Below are positions 55,042 through 63,839 of a stretch of 64,000 nt of DNA, one piece after another (positions within the stretch are counted from its first letter, which is position 1; each line of letters starts with the position of its first letter). The position numbers and the translations under genes are program-made. The notes below the pieces were generated by a model. The model made no database searches, was not told where the DNA came from, and was given only the letters and a program-made list of their open reading frames with translations. The DNA is from Paracoccaceae bacterium. Its GTDB lineage: Bacteria; Pseudomonadota; Alphaproteobacteria; Rhodobacterales; Rhodobacteraceae. The DNA lies in the NCBI GenBank assembly GCA_028874915.1, contig JAPPHA010000032.1, forward strand, positions 167,176 to 231,175, read 5' to 3'.

Positions 55042-56040
55042 TCATTCCGGCAGGGCATCGACCAGGCGCCCGGCACCAAAACGGAATGGATCGGTCGTCG
55101 TCAGTCTGGTCTCTGCCTCAACCGCCGCCACGCAGGCGCGCGCCTCGTCGTCTCCGAGACTCTTCGTGTTCACGGACACGGCCGCCAACTGGCAGGCCGG
55201 GTTGACCATCCGCGCCATCCGCAGCGCCACGTCTCCCAATTCGGGAAGAGAGGGCAGGCGATAACCCGGCAGACCCCGCATCTCGGACCGCGCCGGGTCG
55301 TGGCAAAGGACCAGAGCGTCCGGCTGAGCACCATGGATCAGCGCCAGGGTGACTCCGGAGTAGGATGCGTGGAACAGCGACCCTTGTCCCTCGATCAGGT
55401 CCCAGTGATCCTCGTCGTTTTCCGGCGAAATATATTCGATCGACCCGGCCATGAAGTCGGCAATGACGGCGTCGAGCGGCACGCCGTCCCCGGTGATCAG
55501 AATGCCGGTCTGGCCCGTGGCACGGAAGGTCGACTTCATGCCGCGGCGACGCATTTCGCGGTCCATGGCAAGGGCCGTATACATCTTTCCCACGGAGACA
55601 TCGGTCCCGACGCCAAGACACCGGCGGCCGCGGCGTTTCTGACCGTTGGCGATCGGGTATGAGACCGAAGGGATCCGAACATCATGAAGCCTGCAGCCTT
55701 TCGCCCCGGCGCGAGCCACCAGGTCCGGCTCGTCGCAGAGCAGGTTGTGAAGTCCGCTGGCGATGTCCAGACCGGCGTCCAGCGCCTTCACAAGGACTGA
55801 CCTCCACGCGTCCGGGATGAACCCGCCGCGGTTGGCGACCCCGATCACCAGGGTTCGGGCTCCGGCTTCGCGGGCCGCTTCTATGGACATGTCCTCAAGA
55901 CCGACATCGGCATTGCAGCCCGGCATCCGGTACTGCCCGATGGCCGCGTCGGGCCGCCAGTCGCGGATTCCCTGGGCGACCTTGGCCGCCAGCGAGTCGG
56001 CCGCATCGCCAAGAAATAATAAGTAAGGTTGCCTGATCAT
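55042..56040 (-). CDS. dgcN: DUF1611 protein (DgcN-like, D-glutamate pathway)
   Basis: 332 residues from the ATG at 56040. YLLFLGDAADSLAAKVAQG starts the Rossmann-like N-terminal domain. GVGTDVSVGK at 143-152 is the P-loop of the C-terminal domain, and FRATGQTGILI, PENDEDHWDLIEGQGSLFHA and VLCHDPARS are DUF1611 hallmarks. Members called DgcN are reported as D-glutamate N-acetyltransferases feeding an epimerase. Neighbouring epimerase and aminotransferase genes fit. A TTG 6 codons upstream (56058) is the alternative start. Confidence 0.85.
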   Translation of the reverse strand: MIRQPYLLFLGDAADSLAAKVAQGIRDWRPDAAIGQYRMPGCNADVGLEDMSIEAAREAGARTLVIGVANRGGFIPDAWRSVLVKALDAGLDIASGLHNLLCDEPDLVARAGAKGCRLHDVRIPSVSYPIANGQKRRGRRCLGVGTDVSVGKMYTALAMDREMRRRGMKSTFRATGQTGILITGDGVPLDAVIADFMAGSIEYISPENDEDHWDLIEGQGSLFHASYSGVTLALIHGAQPDALVLCHDPARSEMRGLPGYRLPSLPELGDVALRMARMVNPACQLAAVSVNTKSLGDDEARACVAAVEAETRLTTTDPFRFGAGRLVDALPE

Positions 56041-56792
56041 CGGGTCCGTCCCGTTCAAGTCAATTGTTCTTCCCGGCTCTCACCTCCCGGGCGATTTGCC
56101 AACCCGGATCCGGGCGCCGGAATTGCCCGGCCAATGTCCGCGGCAATCCGTTCCTCCGTTCGCGACACATGAATCCCCAAACCAGACAAAAATCAACCCG
56201 CACGGTACCGACTAGACATCTCTGGGCCGCAGTTCCAGTGCTGGTCAGCAGTCCCATCGGGCGAATCCGCCGGACAGGCTGACGGCGGGTCTCGTATCAG
56301 TATCCGGCTGGCAAATCACATCGGTTCGACGCCAGCGCTTGCTGGGCAAACATCCTGCACGCTCTGCACAATGTGCATTCCGACTGAAATGTCGGAGGCA
56401 CCGCCAGATAACTGGCGTTCCCCATAAGTCTCTTGGTTCCCTTTTGCATTGGTTTCAGACGGGCGCATTTCCCGACATTTTTTCGCTCGGAAGGACTCCG
56501 AAATTGCTGGGCAGCATTTGCCAGAAATCTCCCCTATTTGACGACTGCGAATGTCATTTGGACTCGGCCTGACGCCCGACCAGCGGCTGAATTTGGCTCA
56601 AAACGGGATGCTGGCGGTTGTCGATCGGTAAGGCAGTCCGATCCGACGGGGATGGCTCCCTGCCGTTCAGTTTGGTACCCTGCGCTGAATGCGATGTCTC
56701 GCCGAACCTACGCCGTCAGGCAGTGCGGATTGCTTGCCCGCCCGGTCCGATTTACCGATTTCCGTATGTGACGCAATCAATCGTCCGAATCG
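56041..56792. other. Gene-free stretch between dgcN and the Na/Pi transporter
   Basis: 752 bp, divergent promoters expected. No regulator gene (such as a dgcR) is present and no repeat was recognised. Confidence 0.4.
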
Positions 56793-57923
56793 ATGATACG
56801 GACAGCCGTGCAATCCAGGGTCATCTCGTGGTTCATCCTCTTTGTGGCCCTTTACGTACTGCTCGTCGCGGTGGGCGTGGTTGGCAAAGGCTTCAGGCTG
56901 GCATTCGGCGGCGCCGAGGGCATCGGCACTCTATTCGAATTCGCGACGAACCCGTTCGTCGGCCTGGTTCTCGGCATTCTTGCGACCGCCCTGATCCAGT
57001 CGTCCAGCACCGTCACCTCCATAATCGTCGGACTCGTGGCGGGCGGCATGCCAGTCGCAGTGGCGATCCCCATGGTGATGGGAGCCAATGTCGGAACGAC
57101 GGTGACCAACACGCTTGTCAGCTTTGGTCATGTCAAACAGCCGTCGGAGTTCAGGAAAGCGTTTGCCGCCGCAACGATTCACGACATCTTCAATCTCCTC
57201 AGTATCGCGATTTTCCTGCCAGTAGAGTTCGCTTTCGGCCTGCTTGAGAAATTGAGCGGCGCGGCGACCCATCTCGTCGAAGGCATCGGGACGATCGACG
57301 CAAGCGGGAAGGGCATTTTCAAGGTCGTCATCGGCGCCGGGACCAAGTTCGTGGAGTCGCTGACGGCATCACTTCCTGACGTTTGGGCTGGGTCGATCCT
57401 GATCGTCGGTGGAATCGCGCTGATCCTGCTGTCAATCATGTATCTCGGCAACGCGCTTAAAGCCGTATTTGTTGGCCGGGCCCAGAGAATCCTGCAGGCG
57501 GCAGTCGCCAAGGGCCCGGTGACCGGGATTTGTTCTGGCACCCTGGTCACAGTGCTCGTGCAATCGTCGTCAACCACGACGAGCATCATTGTGCCGCTGG
57601 CGGGAAGTGGCGTGATTGGGTTACGCCACGCCTACCCGTTCACGCTTGGCGCCAACATCGGAACGACCGTCACTGCGCTTCTCGCTGCAACCGCGATCGT
57701 CGGCCCCACCCATGCCGTGGCGCACCAGATCGCAATTGCGCACTTTCTTTACAATGCGCTGGGTGTCGCCGTGATCTACAGCATCCCGTGGCTGAGGGAG
57801 ATCCCGGTTGCTGGCGCGGAGTGGATCGCACGGCTAGGAAGTGAGCGGAAGTGGATGGCCATTGGGTACATACTGTCTGTTTTCTTCGGCATCCCCGGAG
57901 CACTGGTGCTGGCCACGGCATAG
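56793..57923 (+). CDS. Na/Pi cotransporter family protein
   Basis: 376 residues, eight or more hydrophobic segments. Two inverted-topology PF02690 repeats are marked by QSSSTVTS at 69-76 and QSSSTTTS at about 257-264, each followed by a GANVGTTVT/GANIGTTVT stretch (97-105 and near 285). This inner-membrane sodium-coupled carrier takes up phosphate or a similar anion. No PhoU-like C-terminal domain, unlike the long family members. An isolated gene next to a decayed one; regulation not visible. Confidence 0.92.
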   Translation: MIRTAVQSRVISWFILFVALYVLLVAVGVVGKGFRLAFGGAEGIGTLFEFATNPFVGLVLGILATALIQSSSTVTSIIVGLVAGGMPVAVAIPMVMGANVGTTVTNTLVSFGHVKQPSEFRKAFAAATIHDIFNLLSIAIFLPVEFAFGLLEKLSGAATHLVEGIGTIDASGKGIFKVVIGAGTKFVESLTASLPDVWAGSILIVGGIALILLSIMYLGNALKAVFVGRAQRILQAAVAKGPVTGICSGTLVTVLVQSSSTTTSIIVPLAGSGVIGLRHAYPFTLGANIGTTVTALLAATAIVGPTHAVAHQIAIAHFLYNALGVAVIYSIPWLREIPVAGAEWIARLGSERKWMAIGYILSVFFGIPGALVLATA

Positions 57924-57954
57924 CCGGACGCGATGTCCGGACCGTTGTTCCGGC

Positions 57955-58545
57955 GATTGTCCCGCCAAACGATTCCCCTACGACGTGCTCGTCCTGACCC
58001 AGTACCTCGCCTATGCGGATATTTGCGACCGGCTGGTGACCGAATCCTGCGTGACAATTGCAGGGCCGCATTACGAAGGCATCAGTTTCAAGCCGATCTA
58101 CGGGTGGCAGGCCTCCACAAATTAAGGGCGCATCCGATTCAGTGATCGGATAACGCCGAAAACTTGGGGCGGCTGGCCTTTCCTGGTCGACGGTCACACA
58201 GTCGGCCGGTTCCGGCTGAAACGCGATGACAGGATCAAGGCAGTGCCTGCCTAGGCGGCGGATCTTACCTCCGGCGAATTCCAAGTCAATCTGGAATGGC
58301 GCAGCCGGTTCGACACCGGCGATGGTATCCGTATGGCGCTTGAGGCCTGCGCGGCGTCAAATGGCAAACGGCCGGGCGGTCATTCCGTCATCTGGGACGA
58401 CACCGAGCTGTGGTTCAGCGACCTCGCGGCAAGTGCTTGCATCTAACAGTTCAGCTACTCTTGGGGCGTCATGGCCAACGCTGCGGACCGGCACTTCGTC
58501 GACTAGAGCGTCGAATTCCGCAACTGCAACTGTGCCAGCGCTGCT
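57955..58545 (+). pseudogene. Decayed gene of unknown function with four Gln-type stops
   Basis: One frame shows protein-like sequence (YDVLVLTQYLAYADICDRLV, GPHYEGISFKPIYGWQAS, GGWPFLVDGHTVGRFRLKRD, SGEFQVNLEWRSRFDTGDG, GHSVIWDDTELWFSDLAA, QFSYSWGVMAN). It is interrupted by TAA 58123-58125, TAG 58252-58254, TAA 58444-58446 and TAG 58504-58506. Each stop is one C-to-T change from CAA or CAG. No family recognised. Boundaries are approximate. Confidence 0.5.
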
Positions 58546-59509
58546 AATGTTGGGTGCTTCTGGAGCAGCTGGACGGCTTCGCCTGACAGGTCTTCGGCGC
58601 TCAGGTACGTGTCTGCTACGCCACGATTACGTACGATATTTTGTGGGTTCAGGCCGGATCAGAGACATCGGGTGGGCGTAGGCAAGAGGGAACATTTATT
58701 GAGAAAGGAAAGGGGAGAGTCTGCAGTCGAAGCCCTCTCTCTGCAGGGAATCGTCGGCAACGGAGCGAAGAACATGATGAAACACTCGACCAGGACCATG
58801 CAGAAGGCCACGATTCACGGATGAATGACCGAAACTTCCCTAAGCCCTCCCCGCCCTGGCAACGGAATTTTGGGACGCCGGCACTTTCACGGTTACCGAT
58901 GAGCATGCGCCCGGCGTATCCTTACCCGCAGCCAGTATTGCGCCGCGATTAGGCCTACGGATGATCAAGGGCTCTAGCTGCCTGGTGCAACTGTGGCGCC
59001 ATATCCCGTGATTTCTGGGGGTACCCAGTTCGTGCCCCAAGGTTCGGCGTCAGGGTGAACCCACGTCATTGGCTGAACGGGTGCCCGGCTTGCCGTTCTC
59101 GCAAGCCAATGGCTTGAGTGGTTCGCGTCTGCAAACCCCCATTTTGGATGGAACTTCGTAGCCAAATTCGAAAATTATCCTATGATATCATGTAAGTATC
59201 AGACATCCTACTGGACACGTACTGAGAACAAACCGAGTCAGAACGATCTCCCACCGTTCAAACGCCCGGTTCTGCAGCTGTCTCGGTGCCAACAACAGCG
59301 GAAGCCGGTACGCCCTGCGAGCCGGCATGGCCGCCACCTTTGGCGTCAGCATGGCCAGATCGGCGAGACGTGTCATGAAATTGTGGCTTGGCAATCCCCG
59401 ACGGTCTTTTTTTGCCGTGTCCGGTTCTTGACGCAAGCGAAAAAACTCTGGACATAACTGTTTGTTGCGTTGTCCCCGGCACGGAAGGTGCGCCAAGAGG
59501 TGTTTCCCG
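58546..59509. other. Gene-free stretch upstream of the YeeE-like gene
   Basis: Almost 1 kb with short frames only; 59160-59230 is AT-richer. It presumably contains the promoter of the gene at 59510. Nothing else supported. Confidence 0.4.
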
Positions 59510-60535
59510 ATGTTCGAGTCGTTGGGGTTTGAGGATGTCACGCCGATAGCGGCCTCCGTCGTGCTGGGTCTGGGGCTTGGCCTGGCCTACGGCATCCTGG
59601 CGCAACGCAGCGCCTTCTGCCTTCGACGAAGCCTTGTCGGACCCTGGTATGAGTGCCTGCCGGCGCTCGGCACATGGGTGATGGCGCTGGCCTTCGCGAT
59701 TGCCGGAACCCGGCTTGCCGTTGCCGTGGGTCTGGTGTCCTTCGAGGAACACAGGTTTCTGTCGCCTAATTTCCCGATCGCGTCGGCACTGTTGGGCGGC
59801 GCGTTGTTTGGAGCCGGCATGATTCTGTCTGGCGGCTGCGCATCACGCCTCACCGTGTTGGTCGGCACGGGCAATCTGCGTTCCCTAGTCGTCCTTCTGG
59901 TCTTCGCCGTCACGGCCCATGCGGTGATGAAGGGTGCCCTAGCCCCGCTGCGCGAGACGCTCGGCGCCATAATGATTTCCGGCGGAGATTCGGTTGCCCT
60001 CACGGCCCTTCCTGGGCGCGAAGCCTGGCCACTCGGCCTGGCATTTTTTGCGTTGCTGTTTGCGTTGCGATCAGGTGCCCCGGTCTCCCATCTCGTCATG
60101 GCGGGTGCGATCGGGCTTCTGGTTCCGGTCGGCTGGGTCGGGACCGGATTCGTGCTTTTCGACGACTTTGATCCGCTCCCCTTGCAGTCGATGGGATTCA
60201 CCGGCCCGATGGCCGACACGCTCTTCTGGGCCATCGCCGCCACATCGATTCCGGCCGGCTTCGGCACGGGCCTTGCGGCCGGCGTCGTCGCCGGCAGTCT
60301 GGCAGCTGCGCTATGGGCGGGCGAATTTCGTTGGCGAAGCCTTGAAAGTCCGCGTCAGACCGGTCGCTACCTCACAGGCGGTGTCATGATGGGTGTCGGT
60401 GGTGTGCTGGCAGGCGGCTGCACCGTCGGAGCCGGTCTCTCTGGAGTCTCGACGGCAAGCCTTGCCGCACTGCTGGCGCTCGCTGCCATGACTGTCACGG
60501 CGCGAGTCAGCGGTCTCTTCCTGGCCGCCCGGTAG
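59510..60535 (+). CDS. YeeE/YedE (SoxT/TsuA-like) sulfur-compound permease
   Basis: 341 residues, about nine to ten membrane segments, from the ATG at 59510 with AAGAGG 7 nt upstream. The family cysteines lie in ILSGGCASRL (Cys110) and LAGGCTVGAG (Cys304), plus SAFCLRR near 37. Characterised relatives import thiosulfate through a Cys relay (TsuA) or accompany sox genes (SoxT). It faces the sox/sulfide-dehydrogenase genes convergently, supporting a role in sulfur-compound uptake for them. Confidence 0.9.
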   Translation: MFESLGFEDVTPIAASVVLGLGLGLAYGILAQRSAFCLRRSLVGPWYECLPALGTWVMALAFAIAGTRLAVAVGLVSFEEHRFLSPNFPIASALLGGALFGAGMILSGGCASRLTVLVGTGNLRSLVVLLVFAVTAHAVMKGALAPLRETLGAIMISGGDSVALTALPGREAWPLGLAFFALLFALRSGAPVSHLVMAGAIGLLVPVGWVGTGFVLFDDFDPLPLQSMGFTGPMADTLFWAIAATSIPAGFGTGLAAGVVAGSLAAALWAGEFRWRSLESPRQTGRYLTGGVMMGVGGVLAGGCTVGAGLSGVSTASLAALLALAAMTVTARVSGLFLAAR

Positions 60536-60561
60536 GTCCGGGCGACCCAAAGGCGGGGAGT

Positions 60562-60586
60562 GGCGGCGCCCCCCGGGAACGCCGCC
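60562..60586. terminator. Hairpin between YeeE-like gene and sulfide dehydrogenase gene
   Basis: GGCGGCG (60562-60568) and CGCCGCC (60580-60586) form a 7-bp stem with an 11-nt loop in the 60-nt convergent gap. No U-run. Confidence 0.45.
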
Positions 60587-60595
60587 GAATCCAGG

Positions 60596-61882
60596 TCAGC
60601 TGAACATGTCGGCAGAAATGGCCTCGTACCAGCCGATCGATTCCTCATAGGTCGCCTTGCGGACTTCCGCACTCTCACCGGTCTGGGAAATGAAGCCGTC
60701 GGTCTTGGCGATTTTTTCGTCGGTCGCTTCATAGGAGGCTCCGACCTTGACGCCGTCGTCCGTGCCGATCAGCGACCAGCAGGTATTCGAGAAACGCGCC
60801 GGGAACACCTTCGAATCGGTCAGGGCCCCACGCACGGCCATGGCGCAGACCTTGGCCTGGCTGTTGGCCGAGAATCCCGACTTCGGCATGTCACCCTGCT
60901 GCGAAGCGTCACCCAGGACATGGATGTTTTCATCGGCCCGGCTCTGCATCGTGTGCGGTACGACCGGTGCCCATCCCGCATCGTTGGTGATTTCCGCGAT
61001 CGCGGCGATACGCCCGGCTTGTTGGGCAGGAATGACATTGCAGACATCGACCTTCGTCACTTCGCCGTCGATCACAACTTCCATGGCTTCGGGCCGCACC
61101 TCGACGCTGTCGCCGCCGAAGTCGGGACCGATACGTTCGATCATGCCGGAGTAGTGGCGTTGCCATCCGTCCTCGAACAGTCCCTGTTTCGAGAATTTCT
61201 CCTTGGGATCGACGATCAGGATCTTTGCCGTCGGATTGGTCTGTTTGAGGACATGGGCAACCATTGAAATACGCTCATAGGGCCCGGGAGGGCAGCGGAA
61301 CGGATTGGGGGGCGCAACCATGCAATAGACGCCGCCTTCGGGCATGGCTTCGATCTGAGCCCTGAGAAGTTGGGTCTGGGAACCTGCCTTGTAAGCGTGC
61401 GGCATGCGATTCTGTGCCGACAGGTCCCATCCAGGGACCGACCCGGACCGGAAATCGATTCCCGGCGACAGGACGAGGCGATCGTAGGCGAGGCTGCCGC
61501 CCCCTGCGAGTCCCACGCTCCGCCCGTCGCGATCGACCGAAACCGCCCAATCATGCACGACGTTGATCCCGTGATTGGCCGCGAGGTCGCCATAACTGTG
61601 ACCGATCGAGGCGTAGTCGCGGAATCCGCCGATGAAGAGATTCGAAAAGAAGCAGGAATAGTAGGCGCGCGTCGGTTCGACGAGTGTCACATCCACCGCA
61701 CCTCCGGAATCCTTCGCAACATAGCGCGCCACCGTCGCACCGCCGGCACCACCGCCGACGACCACGACCCGGGGCCGGTTCTCTGCAAGCACGGACGGCG
61801 CTGAAAGCGCCGACGTCGCCATGGCGGTCGTTACAAGAAAACTGCGGCGGCTCAACCCGGGGTTTTTGTTTATCTGGTTCAT
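60596..61882 (-). CDS. Sulfide dehydrogenase flavoprotein subunit (FccB/SoxF)
   Basis: 428 residues from the ATG at 61882 (AAGGGG upstream). Tat signal LSRRSFLVTTAMATSALSAP with RR at 12-13. FAD motif GGGAGG at 43-48. The redox-active Cys positions of flavocytochrome c sulfide dehydrogenase appear as NPFRCPPGPYER and FSNTCWSL. It oxidises sulfide in the periplasm and passes electrons to the dihaem cytochrome encoded 17 nt upstream. Part of soxY-soxZ-cytochrome-flavoprotein, minus strand. Confidence 0.93.
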   Translation of the reverse strand: MNQINKNPGLSRRSFLVTTAMATSALSAPSVLAENRPRVVVVGGGAGGATVARYVAKDSGGAVDVTLVEPTRAYYSCFFSNLFIGGFRDYASIGHSYGDLAANHGINVVHDWAVSVDRDGRSVGLAGGGSLAYDRLVLSPGIDFRSGSVPGWDLSAQNRMPHAYKAGSQTQLLRAQIEAMPEGGVYCMVAPPNPFRCPPGPYERISMVAHVLKQTNPTAKILIVDPKEKFSKQGLFEDGWQRHYSGMIERIGPDFGGDSVEVRPEAMEVVIDGEVTKVDVCNVIPAQQAGRIAAIAEITNDAGWAPVVPHTMQSRADENIHVLGDASQQGDMPKSGFSANSQAKVCAMAVRGALTDSKVFPARFSNTCWSLIGTDDGVKVGASYEATDEKIAKTDGFISQTGESAEVRKATYEESIGWYEAISADMFS

Positions 61883-61899
61883 GTCCCCTTCCCTCTGAT

Positions 61900-62649
61900 T
61901 CACGGTTCGTCGTCCGTACTGAAAAAATGTGCAGCAAGGGCGGCTATCTCCTCATCCGACAGTCGCCCGGCCACAAGCTGCATGACAGGATGAACCCGTT
62001 TACCAAGCTTGTAGGCATGCATGGCTATCACGAAGTCATCGGCCGGCCAACCGGATATGGAAGGAATGCCTTGATCGGTGCCGGTCGCGTGATGGCACGT
62101 CGTGCATTCGCCCGCCAGGTATGCGCCGTACTCGGGGTCCCCCCGGATCTCGAGAACCCGGGGATCGATTCCGAATTCCTCGGGCGTGAAGGTTGGTTCC
62201 GCCGGCGGAAGACCTGACCGGTCGCCGGAAAATCCGCGGAGCCATGCCAGGAGATCCGCGCGGTCGTCCCGTTCCGCCAAACCCCCAAAACTCATGCGCG
62301 ATTTCGGGACGACGCCGGCCGGATCTTGAAGGAACGCGTCAAGTGCCGTTTCAGTCCAGACGAGACCGCCGGATCCTGCCGCCCGCATCGCCCGCGAATA
62401 GCGATAATCGTCGAGCGAGCCGGCCGGACGGCCGAACAGATCATTCAACTGCGGACCGATGCGGTGTCTTGCGCCACTGCCCACCTGGTGGCAGCGCTTG
62501 CACTGGTCATAGAGCGCTCGGCCGCGTTCGGCATCGGCAGTCCGTGCGCTGGCTGTTGTGAGGTTCGCCGGAATTCCTGCCGTCAGAAACCCAATGCCGA
62601 CGCAGAACGCACAGGCCGCCAGGCCGGCAGACCGAAGCCGTGGCCACAC
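61900..62649 (-). CDS. Dihaem c-type cytochrome (FccA/SoxE-like)
   Basis: 249 residues. Signal peptide at the N-terminus, then haem sites CKRCH (50-54) and CTTCH (182-186), with KSRMSF (Met120) as a likely axial ligand for the first. Electron acceptor for the FccB/SoxF flavoprotein 17 nt downstream. GTG at 62649, just past the soxZ stop, is favoured; an ATG at 62703 would overlap soxZ by 47 nt. Periplasmic. Confidence 0.88.
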   Translation of the reverse strand: MWPRLRSAGLAACAFCVGIGFLTAGIPANLTTASARTADAERGRALYDQCKRCHQVGSGARHRIGPQLNDLFGRPAGSLDDYRYSRAMRAAGSGGLVWTETALDAFLQDPAGVVPKSRMSFGGLAERDDRADLLAWLRGFSGDRSGLPPAEPTFTPEEFGIDPRVLEIRGDPEYGAYLAGECTTCHHATGTDQGIPSISGWPADDFVIAMHAYKLGKRVHPVMQLVAGRLSDEEIAALAAHFFSTDDEP

Positions 62650-62656
62650 GATGGCT

Positions 62657-62983
62657 CTATGCGACGTCAATCGATTTGCGGAGACTGTAGACGGAACCGT
62701 CATCGTCGACCCACTCGAACACGAGTTCTCCCGATTCCGGAACGGCCATCTCGAACTCGATATAGGGGTCGGCCGAAACGGCCGGTTCCAGTTCGGCAGA
62801 CATCACCACCTCACTGTTGAACTGAACAGTGAAGCGGTTGACGATCCGACGGGGAACAAGCGCTCCATCGCTTCCATGCCGCAGCCCCGTATGCATGGGG
62901 TGGGTGATCCGGGTTTTCACCGTGAAAGGCACGCCGGCCGAAATCGACTTCGGCAGCCGTACGCGTGGCTTGGGTTTTGCCAT
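62657..62983 (-). CDS. soxZ: Sulfur-oxidation carrier subunit SoxZ
   Basis: 108 residues, normal length. KPRVRLPKSISAGVPFTVKT, HPMHTGLR, NRFTVQFNSEVV and ELVFEWVDDDGSVYS are SoxZ hallmarks. It pairs with SoxY to carry sulfur intermediates covalently in the periplasm; lacking a signal peptide, it is exported with SoxY. 10 nt after soxY. Confidence 0.95.
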   Translation of the reverse strand: MAKPKPRVRLPKSISAGVPFTVKTRITHPMHTGLRHGSDGALVPRRIVNRFTVQFNSEVVMSAELEPAVSADPYIEFEMAVPESGELVFEWVDDDGSVYSLRKSIDVA

Positions 62984-62993
62984 CGTGTTGTCC

Positions 62994-63404
62994 TCAGGCG
63001 CAGCCGCCTACCGTGACCGCGATCGAACGGGTGGCTTGCCGATAGCTGCCGTCGGCCAATTCCGCCACGGCGATGACCGTCTGGCTGCCGGCAAGCCGGA
63101 TGCGGATGGCGGCAGCCGATGATGCCAGCCGTCCCAGGGAAAAGACGGCGACACCGGGGTACGGATTCCCGTCCGTGAAAAGCGCTATGCGCCGGGCCGC
63201 CGCGGCCTCGACCCGGACCGGAACCGCGCCACCATTGTCGGCGATTTCAGGGATCAACAGGTTTACACCTCCGTCCAGAGGCGTCGCACCCCCGGTGAAC
63301 TCCGCGATGGCCTGCATGACACCGTTCTCGTTCCCGGCCGCACCTCCAGGGAGAAACGCGGCCGCGGCCGCCATCAACAAGACACACCTGCGTGTCATGG
63401 CCAT
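62994..63404 (-). CDS. soxY: Sulfur-oxidation carrier subunit SoxY
   Basis: 136 residues from the ATG at 63404 (AGAGGAGA upstream; ATG 63398 also possible). Signal peptide starts MTRRCVLLMAAAAAFLPGG. The C-terminus ends VTVGGCA: the carrier Cys is there but the usual GGCGG swinging arm is GGCA. Body landmarks: LLIPEIADNGGAVPVRV and NPYPGVAVFSLG. SoxYZ binds thiosulfate or sulfide sulfur during oxidation. soxA, X, B, C and D are not in the window. Confidence 0.92.
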   Translation of the reverse strand: MAMTRRCVLLMAAAAAFLPGGAAGNENGVMQAIAEFTGGATPLDGGVNLLIPEIADNGGAVPVRVEAAAARRIALFTDGNPYPGVAVFSLGRLASSAAAIRIRLAGSQTVIAVAELADGSYRQATRSIAVTVGGCA

Positions 63405-63839
63405 GACGTCGTTCTCCTCTACTCCCGGGACGTGTTGGATATGGCGCTCCGAGGGCGGGCCCGTCAAGACCCCGCCGCCCGGAAACACGCAACAAGGAAG
63501 GCGAACAGGAATTCCCGGCCGCGACGCGGCCCATTTCACTCGACTTTGTGCGCCACGTCCGACAAGGAAAGAGCCGGTCACCATACCAAGGTTGCAATTG
63601 TTGATTGACAACTCCCTTGCTCCCTCAAAAGATTATGCGAAACGCAGATCAGTAGGATCGAATGAAGGAATAACTGATCCTGTTTCCTGACTTCGACGAT
63701 TTTCGCTGGATTTTCGTTTCCGGGCCTTTCCACGCTCTGAATGGTTCCGATCTTTCATGAAATCGACCGGAAGCGTCCTTGTAGTGCCTGTCTGCACTTT
63801 GCCATTGGCCGATCCCGCGCCGGCCCCGATCGTCCCACC
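63405..63839. other. Gene-free stretch between soxY and the IS transposase
   Basis: 435 bp with the soxY promoter and probably the left end of the insertion sequence starting at 63840. An AT-richer part lies at 63590-63680. No terminal repeat could be confirmed because the other end is outside the window. Confidence 0.4.

Noticed and set aside
56113-56282. Small plus-strand frames before the Na/Pi transporter as a possible regulator
   Set aside because: No helix-turn-helix or other domain, no SD; too short.
58268-58345. Sequence ggttcgacaccggcg resembling a tRNA T-arm
   Set aside because: No acceptor, D or anticodon arms could be folded around it; it lies inside a protein-like decayed frame.
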